Assembly (NCBI RefSeq): GCF_019511375.1
Contig: NZ_JAEUAO010000007.1
Span: 221,997-285,996, forward strand
Source: Rhizobium herbae
GTDB lineage: Bacteria > Pseudomonadota > Alphaproteobacteria > Rhizobiales > Rhizobiaceae
Length of the DNA stretch: 64,000 nucleotides
Reading direction: 5' to 3'
The notes beneath the pieces are model-generated. The model saw only the letters and a program-made list of their open reading frames with translations. It did not search any database and was not told where the DNA came from. Positions within the stretch are counted from its first letter, which is position 1, and each line of letters opens with the position of its first letter. The position numbers and the translations under genes are program-made. Positions 51,720 through 61,372 of the stretch are shown here, in pieces.

Positions 51720-52919
51720 ATGCTCTCGGCGATGATGCGGCATTGTTTGCTCGGGCTCTTCGTCCTGTGTTCGGCACCGGGCGCACAAGCGGCCGATGCG
51801 CCGTTGCTCGCCTATGGCGGCCGGATCGCGGGTGACGATGCCCGTACCCGAGTGGTCATCGATTTCGACAAAAAGCCGGTTTTCTTCGTTCACTACGTCG
51901 CCAACCCGGCGCGTGTGATCGTCGATTTGCCTGAGACATCATTTGGATTGAAGCCGGAGGATCTCGCCGCCCGTGGCCTGTTCTCGGAAATCCGCTACGG
52001 TGCCATGGGGGCCGGCAGTTCGCGTGTCGTGCTGACGGCAAAGAAGCCGGTGGCCATCACCGTTGCTGACGTGAAGGCCGACGAGGAGGGCAGGGGCTTC
52101 CGGTTAGTCCTCGATGCGGAGCGTGTGACCGAGGAGCGTTTCTCGCGGCTTATTGAAGAGCAGAAATGGACGGGTACGGTCACGGCCACCAAAACGGACC
52201 GTGTCCTCGAGCCGCCCGCTGCAGGAGAATTCGTGATCGCCGTCGACGCTGGCCATGGCGGCATCGACACCGGCGCGATCGGGACCGACACCAAGATGGA
52301 GGAGAAGAGCGTGACGCTCGCCTTCGCGGGCGAACTCGTGGAGACGCTCAATAAGGAAACGGGTGTCAAGGCGTTCCTGACGCGGGAAAAGGACGAATTC
52401 CTGTCCTTGCCTGAACGGGTGCAGATCGCTCGCCAGCGCGGCGCCAACCTGTTCATCTCCGTCCATGCCGATACGCTCAAGCAGCACGACATCCGCGGCG
52501 CGACCGTCTACACCATCTCCGACAAGGCATCCGACCATCTTGCGGCCAATCTTGCCGAGCGCGAAAACCTGTCCGACGAGATCGCCGGAATGACGTTGAC
52601 GAGTGAACCCGCCGAGGTGGCCGACATTCTTATCGATCTGACGCGCCGCGAGACGCAGGCGTTCTCCGTCAATCTTGCCCGCGCCGTGGTCTCGTCGTTC
52701 GAGGGGCAGATCAACCTCATCAACAATCCCCACCGCTATGCTGGCTTCCGAGTCCTGCAAGCGCCGGACGTGCCCTCGATCCTGCTTGAACTCGGCTTCT
52801 TGTCCAACAAGCAGGACGAGAAATTGCTGGTCGACCCGGTCTGGCGCAAGAAAGTCGCGGGCCTTCTGGCCGGTGCGGTCCGCGCCTATCGCGGCGGGTC
52901 GGTGGCAAACGGCGGCTAA
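51720..52919 (+). CDS. amiC: N-acetylmuramoyl-L-alanine amidase with AMIN domain
   Basis: This periplasmic zinc amidase cleaves peptidoglycan stem peptides from glycan during daughter-cell separation. The 399-residue protein has a signal peptide (cleavage near AQA-AD, about residue 25), an AMIN domain for localisation (DARTRVVIDFDKKPVFFVHYVANPARVIVDLPE), and an Amidase_3 domain with DAGHGGIDTGAIG, the Glu in EEKSVTLAF, ISVHADT and LLELGFLSN. ATG 51720 is followed by a second possible start at 51732. mrcA follows on the same strand after 334 bases. Confidence 0.92.
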   Translation: MLSAMMRHCLLGLFVLCSAPGAQAADAPLLAYGGRIAGDDARTRVVIDFDKKPVFFVHYVANPARVIVDLPETSFGLKPEDLAARGLFSEIRYGAMGAGSSRVVLTAKKPVAITVADVKADEEGRGFRLVLDAERVTEERFSRLIEEQKWTGTVTATKTDRVLEPPAAGEFVIAVDAGHGGIDTGAIGTDTKMEEKSVTLAFAGELVETLNKETGVKAFLTREKDEFLSLPERVQIARQRGANLFISVHADTLKQHDIRGATVYTISDKASDHLAANLAERENLSDEIAGMTLTSEPAEVADILIDLTRRETQAFSVNLARAVVSSFEGQINLINNPHRYAGFRVLQAPDVPSILLELGFLSNKQDEKLLVDPVWRKKVAGLLAGAVRAYRGGSVANGG

Positions 52920-53253
52920 TCTCCTCGCCTTTTTCAAACCAATGACGTTTGATGTGATTTGTGTCGCTCAAGTAACAGCGATATCGTTTCCAAGGGGATG
53001 CGGCGTGTTTAATATGCACAGAGCCCTATTTTGCTCACAATCCGGTCGCTATCCGGAAATCTGATTGCGTGGCCGGTGACCCCGAAAGAGGTAGCCGGTC
53101 GTAAAAATGAAACGCGGGAGACTGCCGGATTTCCGGCGTTCTTTGCGGTTTAATTCGTTCGGCGTGATTGCATTCGGACAAGGTGCAGGCTAGGCCCACC
53201 ATGCTCGCGTGCTCCGCACAGAGAAACGACAACAGGATACCGGTATCTGGCTG
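52920..53253. other. 334-base gene-free region between amiC and mrcA
   Basis: Nothing gene-like is seen. A short palindrome GCCGGATTTCCGGC lies at about 53123-53136, and an AT-rich segment around 52930-53040 may hold the mrcA promoter, though no good -35/-10 pair stands out. The mrcA frame is open to 53209, but a start at 53254 fits the family better. Confidence 0.5.
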
Positions 53254-55707
53254 ATGATCAGACTGATTGGATATTTCTTCGGCATTGGCGCATTTCTGGT
53301 GCTTGGCGTGGCCGCGGCAGCCGCCATCTATCTTGGCCACATCACCAAGGACTTGCCGGATTATGAGGTTCTCAACAGCTATGCGCCGCCGGTAACGACG
53401 CGCGTCCACGCAGGCAATGGCGCGCTGATGGCCGAGTATGCCCGCGAGCGTCGCCTCTATCTGCCGATCCAGGCCATTCCCGACCGCGTCAAGGCCGCTT
53501 TCATTTCGGCGGAAGACAAGAATTTCTATCAGCACCCGGGCGTCGATATCACCGGTCTTGCGCGCGCCATCGCCGTCAACCTGCAGAACTTCGGTTCCGG
53601 CCGCCGGCCCGTCGGTGCCTCGACGATCACCCAGCAGGTCGCCAAGAACTTCCTTCTTTCAGCTGACCAGACCATCGACCGCAAGGTCAAGGAAGCGATC
53701 CTGTCCTTCCGCATCGAGCAGGCTTACAGCAAGGACCGCATTCTCGAACTCTACCTCAACGAAATTTTCTTCGGCCTGAACTCCTACGGTATTGCCGGCG
53801 CGGCGCTCACCTATTTCGACAAGTCGGTGACGGAATTGACGATCGCCGAAACCGCCTATCTCGCGGCGCTGCCGAAGGGGCCCTCCAACTATCATCCGTT
53901 CCGCCGTGAAAAGGCGGCGCTCGAGCGTCGTGACTGGGTCATCGACCGCATGGTCGAGAACGGCTACGTCACCAAGGCCGACGGCGAGGAAGCCAAGAAG
54001 CAGCCGTTGGGCGTCAGCGTCCGGCGTGGCGGATCGCACCTCTTCGCCTCGGAATATTTCGCCGAGGAGGTGCGCCGCCAGATCATCCAGCGTTATGGCG
54101 ATAATGCCCTTTATGAAGGCGGCCTGTCCGTTCGCACCTCGCTTGATCCGCGTCTGCAGGTCGAAGCCCGCAAGGCGCTGCAGAACGCCCTGGTCTCCTA
54201 TGACGAGCGACGCGGTTTCCATGGCGCGCTGAAGACGATCGAAATCGGCGGTGACTGGGGCGAGCCGCTCGGCAAGCTTGAAGCGCTTTCCGATGTGCCG
54301 GAATGGAAGCTTGCCGTCGTGCTCGCCGTCGATGAGAGCGGTGCCGAAATCGGCATCCAGCCGGAGAAGGACGGCGCGGGCAAGATCGGCACCGATCGCG
54401 TGACCGGACGCATCCCGGAAGCCAACATGCGCTGGGCCTATCGTTCCTCGACGGGTGACCGCAAGACGGCGAAGTCTCCCGAAGGCGTTGTCGGCCCGGG
54501 CGATGTCGTCTATGTCGAGGCGACGGACGTGGACGGCGAATACCGGTTGCGCCAGCCCCCCAAGGTGCAGGGTGGCCTGGTTGCCATGGACCCGCAGACC
54601 GGCCGCGTTCTTGCCATGGCCGGTGGTTTTTCCTATGGGCAGTCGGAGTTCAACCGAGCGACCCAGGCGATGCGTCAGCCCGGTTCGTCCTTCAAGCCCT
54701 TCGTCTACGCGGCAGCGCTCGACAATGGCTATACGCCGGCTTCCGTCATCCTCGACGCACCGTTCGAGCTCGTCACCGGCGGCCAGGTCTGGCGCCCGGA
54801 AAACTATGGCGGCGGTTCGGCCGGTCCTTCGACGCTGCGCCTCGGCATCGAGAAGTCGCGCAACCTGATGACGGTGCGGCTTGCCAATGACATGGGCATG
54901 AACCTTGTTGCCGAGTATGCCGAGCGGTTCGGGATCTACGACAAGATGATGCCGGTGCTGGCGATGTCGCTCGGTTCGGGCGAGACGACGGTGCTGCGGA
55001 TGGTTTCGGCCTATGCCGTGCTCGCAAATGGCGGCAAGCAGATCAAGCCGTCGATGATCGACCGGATCCAGGACCGCTACGGCAAGACGATCTTCCGTCA
55101 TGAGGAGCGCACCTGCGACAACTGCAATGCCGCCGACTGGGAGAACCAGGAAGAGCCGGTTCTCACCGACAATCGCGAGCAGGTTCTCGATCCGATGACC
55201 GCCTATCAGATCACCTCGATGATGGAAGGCGTGATCACCCGGGGCACCGCCGCCGGCAAGATCAAGCTCGACCGTCCGGTGGCCGGCAAGACCGGCACGA
55301 CCAATGACGAGAAGGATGCCTGGTTCGTCGGCTACACGCCGGACATGGTCGCCGGCCTCTATCTCGGCTTCGACAATCCGGCGCCGCTTGGACGCGGTGC
55401 AACCGGCGGCGGGCTTGCGGCACCTGTGTTCAACGATTTCATGCAGGTAGCGATGCAGGGCACGCGCCCCGTCAAGTTCGTGCCGCCGGAGGGAATGAGC
55501 CTTATTCCCGTCAACCGCAAGACCGGCATGGCGGCGGCCGAAGGCGACCCGGACACGATCATCGAAGCCTTCAAGCCCGGGACTGGTCCGGCCGAGAGCT
55601 TCTCGGTGATCGATGGCGGCGCCGAGTACATTCCGCCGGAGGAAATCCTGAAGGCTTCGCCACAGGCAAACGACGCCATCAACCGCGGCTCAAGCGGACT
55701 GTTTTAA
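53254..55707 (+). CDS. mrcA: Penicillin-binding protein 1A
   Basis: This bifunctional class A PBP polymerises and crosslinks peptidoglycan and is central to polar growth in rhizobia. The 817-residue protein has one N-terminal membrane anchor (MIRLIGYFFGIGAFLVLGVAAAAAIYLG), a transglycosylase domain with catalytic Glu in SAEDKNFYQHPGVD and the GASTITQQVAKNF motif, an OB-like insertion (about 300-430), and a transpeptidase domain with SxxK in GSSFKPF, SRN and KTGTTND. A CDNCNAADW insertion carries two cysteines. The start at 53254 is a judgement; an upstream start at 53209 adds 15 residues. Confidence 0.93.
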   Translation: MIRLIGYFFGIGAFLVLGVAAAAAIYLGHITKDLPDYEVLNSYAPPVTTRVHAGNGALMAEYARERRLYLPIQAIPDRVKAAFISAEDKNFYQHPGVDITGLARAIAVNLQNFGSGRRPVGASTITQQVAKNFLLSADQTIDRKVKEAILSFRIEQAYSKDRILELYLNEIFFGLNSYGIAGAALTYFDKSVTELTIAETAYLAALPKGPSNYHPFRREKAALERRDWVIDRMVENGYVTKADGEEAKKQPLGVSVRRGGSHLFASEYFAEEVRRQIIQRYGDNALYEGGLSVRTSLDPRLQVEARKALQNALVSYDERRGFHGALKTIEIGGDWGEPLGKLEALSDVPEWKLAVVLAVDESGAEIGIQPEKDGAGKIGTDRVTGRIPEANMRWAYRSSTGDRKTAKSPEGVVGPGDVVYVEATDVDGEYRLRQPPKVQGGLVAMDPQTGRVLAMAGGFSYGQSEFNRATQAMRQPGSSFKPFVYAAALDNGYTPASVILDAPFELVTGGQVWRPENYGGGSAGPSTLRLGIEKSRNLMTVRLANDMGMNLVAEYAERFGIYDKMMPVLAMSLGSGETTVLRMVSAYAVLANGGKQIKPSMIDRIQDRYGKTIFRHEERTCDNCNAADWENQEEPVLTDNREQVLDPMTAYQITSMMEGVITRGTAAGKIKLDRPVAGKTGTTNDEKDAWFVGYTPDMVAGLYLGFDNPAPLGRGATGGGLAAPVFNDFMQVAMQGTRPVKFVPPEGMSLIPVNRKTGMAAAEGDPDTIIEAFKPGTGPAESFSVIDGGAEYIPPEEILKASPQANDAINRGSSGLF

Positions 55708-55729
55708 CGCGTCTAATCTGCCTTTACCG

Positions 55730-55764
55730 ACGCCCGCCGTCTTTACAGGAGCGGCGGGCGTCGT
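55730..55764 (+). terminator. Probable terminator after mrcA
   Basis: ACGCCCGCCG (55730-55739) and CGGCGGGCGT (55752-55761) form a perfect 10-bp GC-rich stem with a 12-base loop, 23 bases after the mrcA stop. The following CGTTATT is a poor T run, so termination may be partial. Confidence 0.55.
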
Positions 55765-55806
55765 TATTCACGGCGCACATTTCATTCCAGCGCAAGAAGC
55801 AGGACA

Positions 55807-56938
55807 ATGCGGACCGAAATCGAGAATATCGTCGACGAAATCAAGCAGGCCATAAGCCTGCTGAGGAGGCATCTTTGACTGGGACCAGGCGATAAGACGA
55901 CTGGACTGGTTGAACAACAAGGCCGAGGATCCGAACCTCTGGAACGATGCGGCCGAAGCGCAAAAGCTGATGCGCGAGCGCCAGCAACTCGATGACGGCA
56001 TCAACGGCGTTCGTTCTTTAGAAAGGCAGATGCAGGATGCCATCGACCTCATCGAACTCGGCGAGGAAGAGGGCGATGCCGATATCGTCAAGGAAGCGGA
56101 AGAGGCGTTGAAGGCTCTTCGGTCCGAAGCGGCCCGTCGCCAGGTCGAAGCCATGCTGTCGGGCGAGGCGGACAGCAACGATACCTATCTCGAAGTGCAC
56201 TCCGGCGCCGGCGGCACCGAGAGCCAGGACTGGGCAAACATGCTGCTGCGCATGTATACCCGCTGGGCCGAACGGCAGGGCTTCAAGGTGGAACTCATGG
56301 AAATCCATGACGGTGAAGAAGCCGGCATCAAATCTGCAACCCTGCTCGTCAAGGGCCACAATGCCTATGGCTGGCTGAAGACCGAATCGGGCGTGCATCG
56401 CCTGGTGCGCATCTCGCCCTACGACAGCAATGCCCGCCGTCATACGTCGTTCTCTTCGATCTGGGTCTACCCGGTGGTCGACGATTCGATCCAGATCGAC
56501 ATCAACGAGAGCGATTGCCGCATCGACACCTACCGTTCGTCCGGCGCCGGTGGTCAGCACGTCAACACCACGGATTCGGCGGTGCGTATCACGCACATGC
56601 CGTCCGGCATCGTCGTCCAGTGCCAGCAGGAACGGTCGCAGCACAAGAACAAGGCCAAGGCCTGGGACATGCTGCGCGCGCGCCTCTACGAATCGGAACT
56701 GAAGAAGCGGGAAGACGCGGCCAACGCCGAAGCCGCGTCGAAAACCGATATCGGCTGGGGCCACCAGATCCGCTCCTACGTGCTGCAGCCCTACCAGTTG
56801 GTGAAGGACCTGCGCACAGGCGTCTCGAGTACTGCGCCGGATGACGTGCTCGATGGCGATCTCAACGAGTTCATGGAAGCGGCGCTTGCCCACAGGGTGA
56901 GCGGCAGTGCCGACGCGGTCGTCGACGACCTCGCGTGA
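55807..56938 (+). CDS. prfB: Peptide chain release factor 2 with programmed +1 frameshift
   Basis: RF2 terminates translation at UGA and UAA. The gene is split: ATG 55807 opens a 23-codon frame ending in CTT TGA (TGA at 55876-55878), and the main frame continues from GAC at 55877, giving a 376-residue protein. The classical slip site CTTTGAC with AGGAGG three bases upstream is present, so low RF2 causes frameshifting and restores RF2. The product has the peptidyl-tRNA hydrolysis motif GAGGQHVN and [23 protein letters not shown]. This is an autoregulatory frameshift, not a pseudogene. Confidence 0.96.
55864..55879 (+). promoter_or_regulatory. prfB programmed +1 frameshift site
   Basis: An internal Shine-Dalgarno AGGAGG (55864-55869) lies three bases before CTT TGA C (55873-55879), the spacing and slip sequence known from E. 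coli prfB. The in-frame UGA is the codon read by RF2 itself, making this a sensor of RF2 level. Confidence 0.95.
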
Positions 56939-56958
56939 GAAAAGAACAGAGACACACG

Positions 56959-56990
56959 AAAAGCCGGGCCGCAAAGACCCGGCTTTTCGC
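56959..56990. terminator. Bidirectional terminator after prfB
   Basis: AAAAGCCGGG (56959-56968) and CCCGGCTTTT (56978-56987) form a 10-bp stem with a nine-base loop, followed rightward by CGCTTTT and leftward by a T run. It separates prfB from the convergent gene at 57007-57534 and serves both. Confidence 0.85.
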
Positions 56991-57006
56991 TTTTGCACCT
57001 ATGAGT

Positions 57007-57534
57007 TCAGTTGGTTTCGCGCTCGATCTTGATGTCGCCGATGTCGTCGATCAGCACCGTCCAGGTTTCAGGCTCCGGTGCTGCCGGATCGGTCTTCAGG
57101 TAGACGGTGGCAAACAGCCCCGGCTGCCGGGCGACGCCGTCGGAGGTTTCTGGCCGGATATCGGTCACATAGGCCTTCATGGAGGAAAATTCCTCCAGTT
57201 CGGCGGAGGACACCACCTTCGGTCCTGCGGCGTCCAGAGCGATCTGTTGCAGGAAGACGTGCGTGTTTCCTTCCGGCTGGCGCACGGCAACCAGTTTGTA
57301 GTATCCGCGCTGCGCCGTGGCGCCGGCTGCAGGGGTGCTTTGCGTTTTGGCGACGTTCGGATCGGCCACGCTGAGCGGATCACCGCTCTTTTCCCAATAG
57401 CCGGTGCTCGTGACGAAAATGATATTGTCAGGCATGAGCGCGGTGTCGGCACGGGCAGTTGACCCTGCTGCCAGAGCCAAGGCGATGCAGCAGGCGCAAA
57501 GCCTGGCTATGCTGACGTTTCGAAACTGGAGCAT
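57007..57534 (-). CDS. Exported protein of unknown function
   Basis: The 175-residue protein has a signal peptide (SIARLCACCIALALAAGSTARA) and a mature part with DTALMPDNIIFVTSTGYWEKSG, GYYKLVAVRQPEGNTHVFLQQIAL and a C-terminal WTVLIDDIGDIKIERETN, looking like a compact beta-rich periplasmic domain. I recognise it only as a conserved rhizobial hypothetical. It converges on prfB and shares the terminator at 56959-56990. Confidence 0.72.
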   Translation of the reverse strand: MLQFRNVSIARLCACCIALALAAGSTARADTALMPDNIIFVTSTGYWEKSGDPLSVADPNVAKTQSTPAAGATAQRGYYKLVAVRQPEGNTHVFLQQIALDAAGPKVVSSAELEEFSSMKAYVTDIRPETSDGVARQPGLFATVYLKTDPAAPEPETWTVLIDDIGDIKIERETN

Positions 57535-57676
57535 CGTCTCTCGCCCTTGGTGCGCTCATGTGACAGCGCGGATGCCTGCATGCCCGGCGGATCCCGAGGC
57601 ACGTCAATTCCCGCAGCACCTTCGGTCGGAATCGATTCCAATTCAAGTGATTGCGGGGATGTGTTTGTCATCTGCG

Positions 57677-58450
57677 CTAGTTGGAGAATTGTTCGGCAAG
57701 GATCCGGTCCGACCAGGAATAATCGGGGTCCGAAAGGATATGCGCCGTCATCTTCTCGGATTCGGCAATGCGCACCGTGACCACGGACTTGACCTCGACA
57801 TGATCGGCCACGGCGTTGACCGGGCGTTTGTCCGGTTCGAGAATGGCGATATCGACGGTCACCTTGTTGGGCAGAAGCGCGCCGCGCCAGCGGCGAGGCC
57901 GGAAGGGGCTGACCGGGGTGAGTGCCAAAAGCGGCGCTTCGAGCGGCAGAATCGGGCCGTGGGCTGAGAGATTGTAGGCGGTGGACCCCGCCGGAGTCGA
58001 CAGCAGCACGCCGTCGCAGATCAGTTCCTCGAGCCTGACGCGACCATCGACGACGACCCGCAGCTTGGCCGCCTGGTATGACTGGCGAAAGAGATAGACC
58101 TCGTTGATGGCGAGCGCTGCGAAGCGCTTGCCGTCCGAATCGACAGTCTGCATTTCCAGCGGCCGGAAGGTGTTTTCGACGGCCGCGGCGAGCCGCTCGT
58201 GCAGGTTTTCCGTGCTGTAGCGGTTCATCAGAAAGCCGATGGAGCCGCGGTTCATGCCGTAGACCAGCTTGCCGGAATTCATCGTTTTGTGCAGCGTATG
58301 CAGCATGAAGCCATCGCCGCCGAGCGCCACGATGACATCTGCCTCCTCGGGATCATGCTGGCCGTAAAGGGCGATCAACTCCTCCGCAGCCTTCTGCGCC
58401 TCGAGGGTGGCGGAGGCGGCGAAAGCGATGGTTTTGAACGTGCGAGCCAT
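57677..58450 (-). CDS. nadK: NAD kinase
   Basis: The enzyme phosphorylates NAD to NADP in the cytoplasm. The 257-residue protein is short, as usual in Alphaproteobacteria, where the N-terminus is trimmed. It has the GGDG motif in VALGGDGFMLHTLH, the NE pair in INEVYLFRQ, and the glycine-rich GVLLSTPAGSTAYNLSAHGPI catalytic loop. The tRNA-Thr gene lies 149 bases upstream on the same strand. Confidence 0.94.
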   Translation of the reverse strand: MARTFKTIAFAASATLEAQKAAEELIALYGQHDPEEADVIVALGGDGFMLHTLHKTMNSGKLVYGMNRGSIGFLMNRYSTENLHERLAAAVENTFRPLEMQTVDSDGKRFAALAINEVYLFRQSYQAAKLRVVVDGRVRLEELICDGVLLSTPAGSTAYNLSAHGPILPLEAPLLALTPVSPFRPRRWRGALLPNKVTVDIAILEPDKRPVNAVADHVEVKSVVTVRIAESEKMTAHILSDPDYSWSDRILAEQFSN

Positions 58451-58598
58451 GGAATGCCTGTATGTTTTACGAATGGGCGTCCGCGGACTGAACGCCTCGA
58501 AGAAGTCCTGCGCGTCCGTTCTTCAACTGGCAGCAGATGTCACGCCGCCGATACCATCGGTATCATGCATAAAAGATCAACATGGGAAAGGAAAAGAA

Positions 58599-58674
<76 letters not shown>

Positions 58675-58808
58675 AGCATGTGGAGCAGGGAGTTAGCATA
58701 TTCTGATCGTGTGTAAAGGGAAAATGCGGTTGTCCTTCCGCTTTTCAAGATCTGGCGGGTGCGGCGATCGCCGCGGCGTTCCTGCGTTGCCGGCCTCGCG
58801 TGGCACGG

Positions 58809-59537
58809 TCACGGACGTTGTTTCGGCCGGGTTGTCAGGGGAGCCGGCTGGGTGCGATGGGCGTGGCGCTGCTGCAGCCGCGGCGGAATGAAGAAGACGA
58901 CGATGGCGATCACCGCCGACAAGGTGCAGGTCAGCCAGAGCACGCCGGCGCCCAGCGCCCGTTCGAGAAAGGCGCCGCAGATACCGCCGGCGGCCATGCC
59001 GAGCCAGGGAACGATCTGCATGGCCCAGTCGCGCCGGGGTGCGCCGACAACCCAGCTGCCGATGCCGCGGCCGAAGCGCGACAGACCGCCGGTCACGTAG
59101 GTGAGCCCGATGGGCAGTCCCTCGATGTGCTCGACAGCGGCATTGACGAGCCCCATGGCAAGCACGATCGCGTAGAACTGAAACGTTGAGAGGGCGGGAT
59201 TGGTGGCCCCGGCCGCAAGGCCGAGGATTAGCGTCACCCCGCAGAGGACGCGAAACGTGCGCCGGCTGGCGTTGTGGGCAACAATGATGCCCAGCGCGTT
59301 GCCGACGACGAACGTAAGGAGTGCGCCGAGCAGGATGACGGCATATCGCGTTTGTCCCTCCGCGAGGGCCACTGCGGCACGCGTCGTGTTGCCGCTCATG
59401 AAGGAAACGAAGCTGCCCGCGACGAGGAGCCCGGCGGCGTCGGTCATGCCCGCGAGAAACGAGATGCCGGCAACGAGTGCGGTGCCGATAGCGGTCCTGC
59501 GCGTTTTGATGATGCGCCGCCGCCGTTCGATCGTCAT
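58809..59537 (-). CDS. DUF1275 (YoaK) family membrane protein
   Basis: The 242-residue protein has six or seven hydrophobic segments. The first contains GTALVAGISFLAGMTDAAGLLVAGSFVSFMSGNTTR, the DUF1275 signature, then ALLTFVVGNALGIIVA and a conserved NAAVEHIEGLPIGLTYVTGGLSRFGRGI. Function unknown. It sits on the same strand as the LysR-type regulator gene (94-base gap), so it could be cotranscribed with the regulator or be under its control. Confidence 0.88.
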   Translation of the reverse strand: MTIERRRRIIKTRRTAIGTALVAGISFLAGMTDAAGLLVAGSFVSFMSGNTTRAAVALAEGQTRYAVILLGALLTFVVGNALGIIVAHNASRRTFRVLCGVTLILGLAAGATNPALSTFQFYAIVLAMGLVNAAVEHIEGLPIGLTYVTGGLSRFGRGIGSWVVGAPRRDWAMQIVPWLGMAAGGICGAFLERALGAGVLWLTCTLSAVIAIVVFFIPPRLQQRHAHRTQPAPLTTRPKQRP

Positions 59538-59631
59538 GATAAGTTGCTCCCTGCGGCCGCCGATTCGCTGATGGCATCAGATTGCGCGTTTCGGAAACAT
59601 TCGAATAGAGGTCGCCGAAGTGCTGCCTGTA

Positions 59632-60576
59632 TTATTCTGCCGCGGCGAGCATCGCCGGCGCTGGATCGATCTCCGTGCAACGCGACATGGCGCGAGGCAG
59701 ATTTTCCACAAGGAAGTCAATCAGCGCGCGGACGCCGGGCAGCAGGCCGTGGCGCGAGGTGAAGACCAGATGCACGATCGCGTCGTTTGACGACCATTCC
59801 GGCAGCACGGGCAAGAGCACGCCGGTGCGGAAGCCGCGCCCGCAAAGATGATCCGGCAGAAGCGCAATGCCGACCCCTTCGATCGCCGCGCGCTCCAAAA
59901 TGGCAAAATCGCTGCAGCCGATGATGGGCTGGTGAGCGATTTCGCGCTTCATGCCATCGGTATGAAGGAGTTGCCAGGTGTCGGAGCCGTGTTGTTCGTT
60001 CATAGAAAGCGTCGGCATCTTTCCGAGCGTGTCGATCGTCACGTTGCCGAGGCGGGCCATCAGTGCCGGGCTGGCCGCAAGGAACTGGCGCGCCTGTCCG
60101 AGCTTGCGGACGATCAGATGGTTGTCGGTATCGAGCTGATCGCGCGCCCGCAATGCGATATCGATTCGTTCTTCGACGAGGTCGACGCGTCGGTTGGTCG
60201 TGGTGATCAGCAGCCTTACCTCGGGATAGCGCCTGTGGAAGTCAGGCAGGATATGCGCGAGCATCGGCGTGAAGCCGATAGGCGAGGCAAGCCGGACGAT
60301 GCCCGACGGCCCGCTTCTGGCCGCAGCGACCACCGCTTCCGCGGCTTCGACGCCGGACAGGATCGTTTCGCAGCGCTCGTAGAAGGCCTGGCCGATCTCG
60401 GTCACGCGCAGCTTGCGCGTCGAGCGTTCGAGCAGGCGAACGTCAAGCTGCTGCTCCAGGCGCGCGACATGTTTGCTGAGCTTGGATTTCGGAATGCTGA
60501 GGGCCCGCGACGCGGCGGAGAAGCCCTTGTGTTTCACCACGGCGGCAAACAGCGCGAGATCGTTCAGGTCTTGCAT
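59632..60576 (-). CDS. LysR-family transcriptional regulator
   Basis: The 314-residue protein has an N-terminal winged helix-turn-helix (LALFAAVVKHKGFSAASRALSIPKSKLSKHVARLEQQLDVRLLERSTRKLRVTEIG) and a C-terminal substrate-binding domain. The N-terminus resembles the CrgA/AaeR-type subgroup. It is divergent from azoR, and the 145-base gap holds an inverted repeat GAGAC-N6-GTCTC at 60603-60618; divergent LysR genes often control the neighbour, so azoR is the probable target and a quinone or azo-like compound the probable effector (inference). Confidence 0.9.
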   Translation of the reverse strand: MQDLNDLALFAAVVKHKGFSAASRALSIPKSKLSKHVARLEQQLDVRLLERSTRKLRVTEIGQAFYERCETILSGVEAAEAVVAAARSGPSGIVRLASPIGFTPMLAHILPDFHRRYPEVRLLITTTNRRVDLVEERIDIALRARDQLDTDNHLIVRKLGQARQFLAASPALMARLGNVTIDTLGKMPTLSMNEQHGSDTWQLLHTDGMKREIAHQPIIGCSDFAILERAAIEGVGIALLPDHLCGRGFRTGVLLPVLPEWSSNDAIVHLVFTSRHGLLPGVRALIDFLVENLPRAMSRCTEIDPAPAMLAAAE

Positions 60577-60602
60577 TCCACACCTTCCAGACAAGCAAAG
60601 TC

Positions 60603-60639
60603 GAGACCAAATTGTCTCTATCAGGAAACAGTCTGTCAA
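60603..60639. promoter_or_regulatory. Candidate LysR operator between regulator and azoR
   Basis: GAGAC (60603-60607), six bases, GTCTC (60614-60618) is an exact inverted repeat; a further CAGTCTGTCAA lies at 60629-60639. Placement 27 bases from the regulator start and about 100 from azoR fits a LysR recognition site with a downstream activation site. Motif found by eye. Confidence 0.4.
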
Positions 60640-60721
60640 AAAAGGGCGGACTTATCGGCTGATTGTTTTGAATTCATATGTAACGCACCCAAACGCCACC
60701 CAGGACATAAAGGTGCAATCC

Positions 60722-61348
60722 ATGAACATTCTCCATATCGACTCCGGTATCCTCGGAGACCATTCCGTATCCCGCCGCCTGACGGCATCGATCGTTGCGC
60801 GGATCAAGGCGGAGCGCCCGGGCGACACCGTTACCTATCGCGACCTTGCCGCTGATCCGCTGGCGCATCTCAACGGTTCGCACCTGATGGCCGCCTCGGC
60901 CAATCCGGAAGGGCTCGATGCGACACTGGTTTCCGAGCTTGATGCGGCGCGTGCCTCGCTTGCCGAATTCCTCGCTGCAGACGTCATCGTCGTCGGCGCG
61001 CCGATGTACAATTTCACCATTCCCAGCCAGCTGAAGACCTGGATCGACCGAATTCTCGTTGCCGGAACCACCTTCCGCTACACCGAATCCGGTGTCGAAG
61101 GCCTGGCAAAGGGCAAGAAGGTGATCGTTGCCTCGACACGTGGCGGCCACTATTCGGGCGCGTCTCCGCTCAGCGCCATGGACCATCAGGAAACGTACCT
61201 GAGCACGGTGTTCGGCTTCATCGGCATCACCGACGTCGAATTCGTTCGTGCCGAAGGCCTCGCCATCGGCCCGGATGCGAAGGATGCAGCGATCGCCGGG
61301 GCCGAGAAGGCAATCGCCGACCGCGGTCATTTCGACATCGCCGCCTGA
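60722..61348 (+). CDS. azoR: FMN-dependent NADH-azoreductase / quinone reductase
   Basis: AzoR enzymes reduce quinones and azo bonds by two-electron transfer using NADH and bound FMN. The 208-residue flavodoxin-like protein begins MNILHIDSGILGDHSVSRRLT (phosphate-binding loop), contains GAPMYNFTIPSQLKTWIDR for FMN binding and IVASTRGGHYSG near the isoalloxazine site. ATG 60722 gives the family length. Divergent from the LysR gene; followed by a strong terminator, so it is a single-gene unit. Confidence 0.92.
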   Translation: MNILHIDSGILGDHSVSRRLTASIVARIKAERPGDTVTYRDLAADPLAHLNGSHLMAASANPEGLDATLVSELDAARASLAEFLAADVIVVGAPMYNFTIPSQLKTWIDRILVAGTTFRYTESGVEGLAKGKKVIVASTRGGHYSGASPLSAMDHQETYLSTVFGFIGITDVEFVRAEGLAIGPDAKDAAIAGAEKAIADRGHFDIAA

Positions 61349-61372
61349 TCGAGGCGGGGTCGCCGATTCTTG

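Noticed and set aside
55807..55878. Apparent frameshift mutation in prfB
   Set aside because: The stop codon lies in the classical programmed frameshift site, so the gene is functional.
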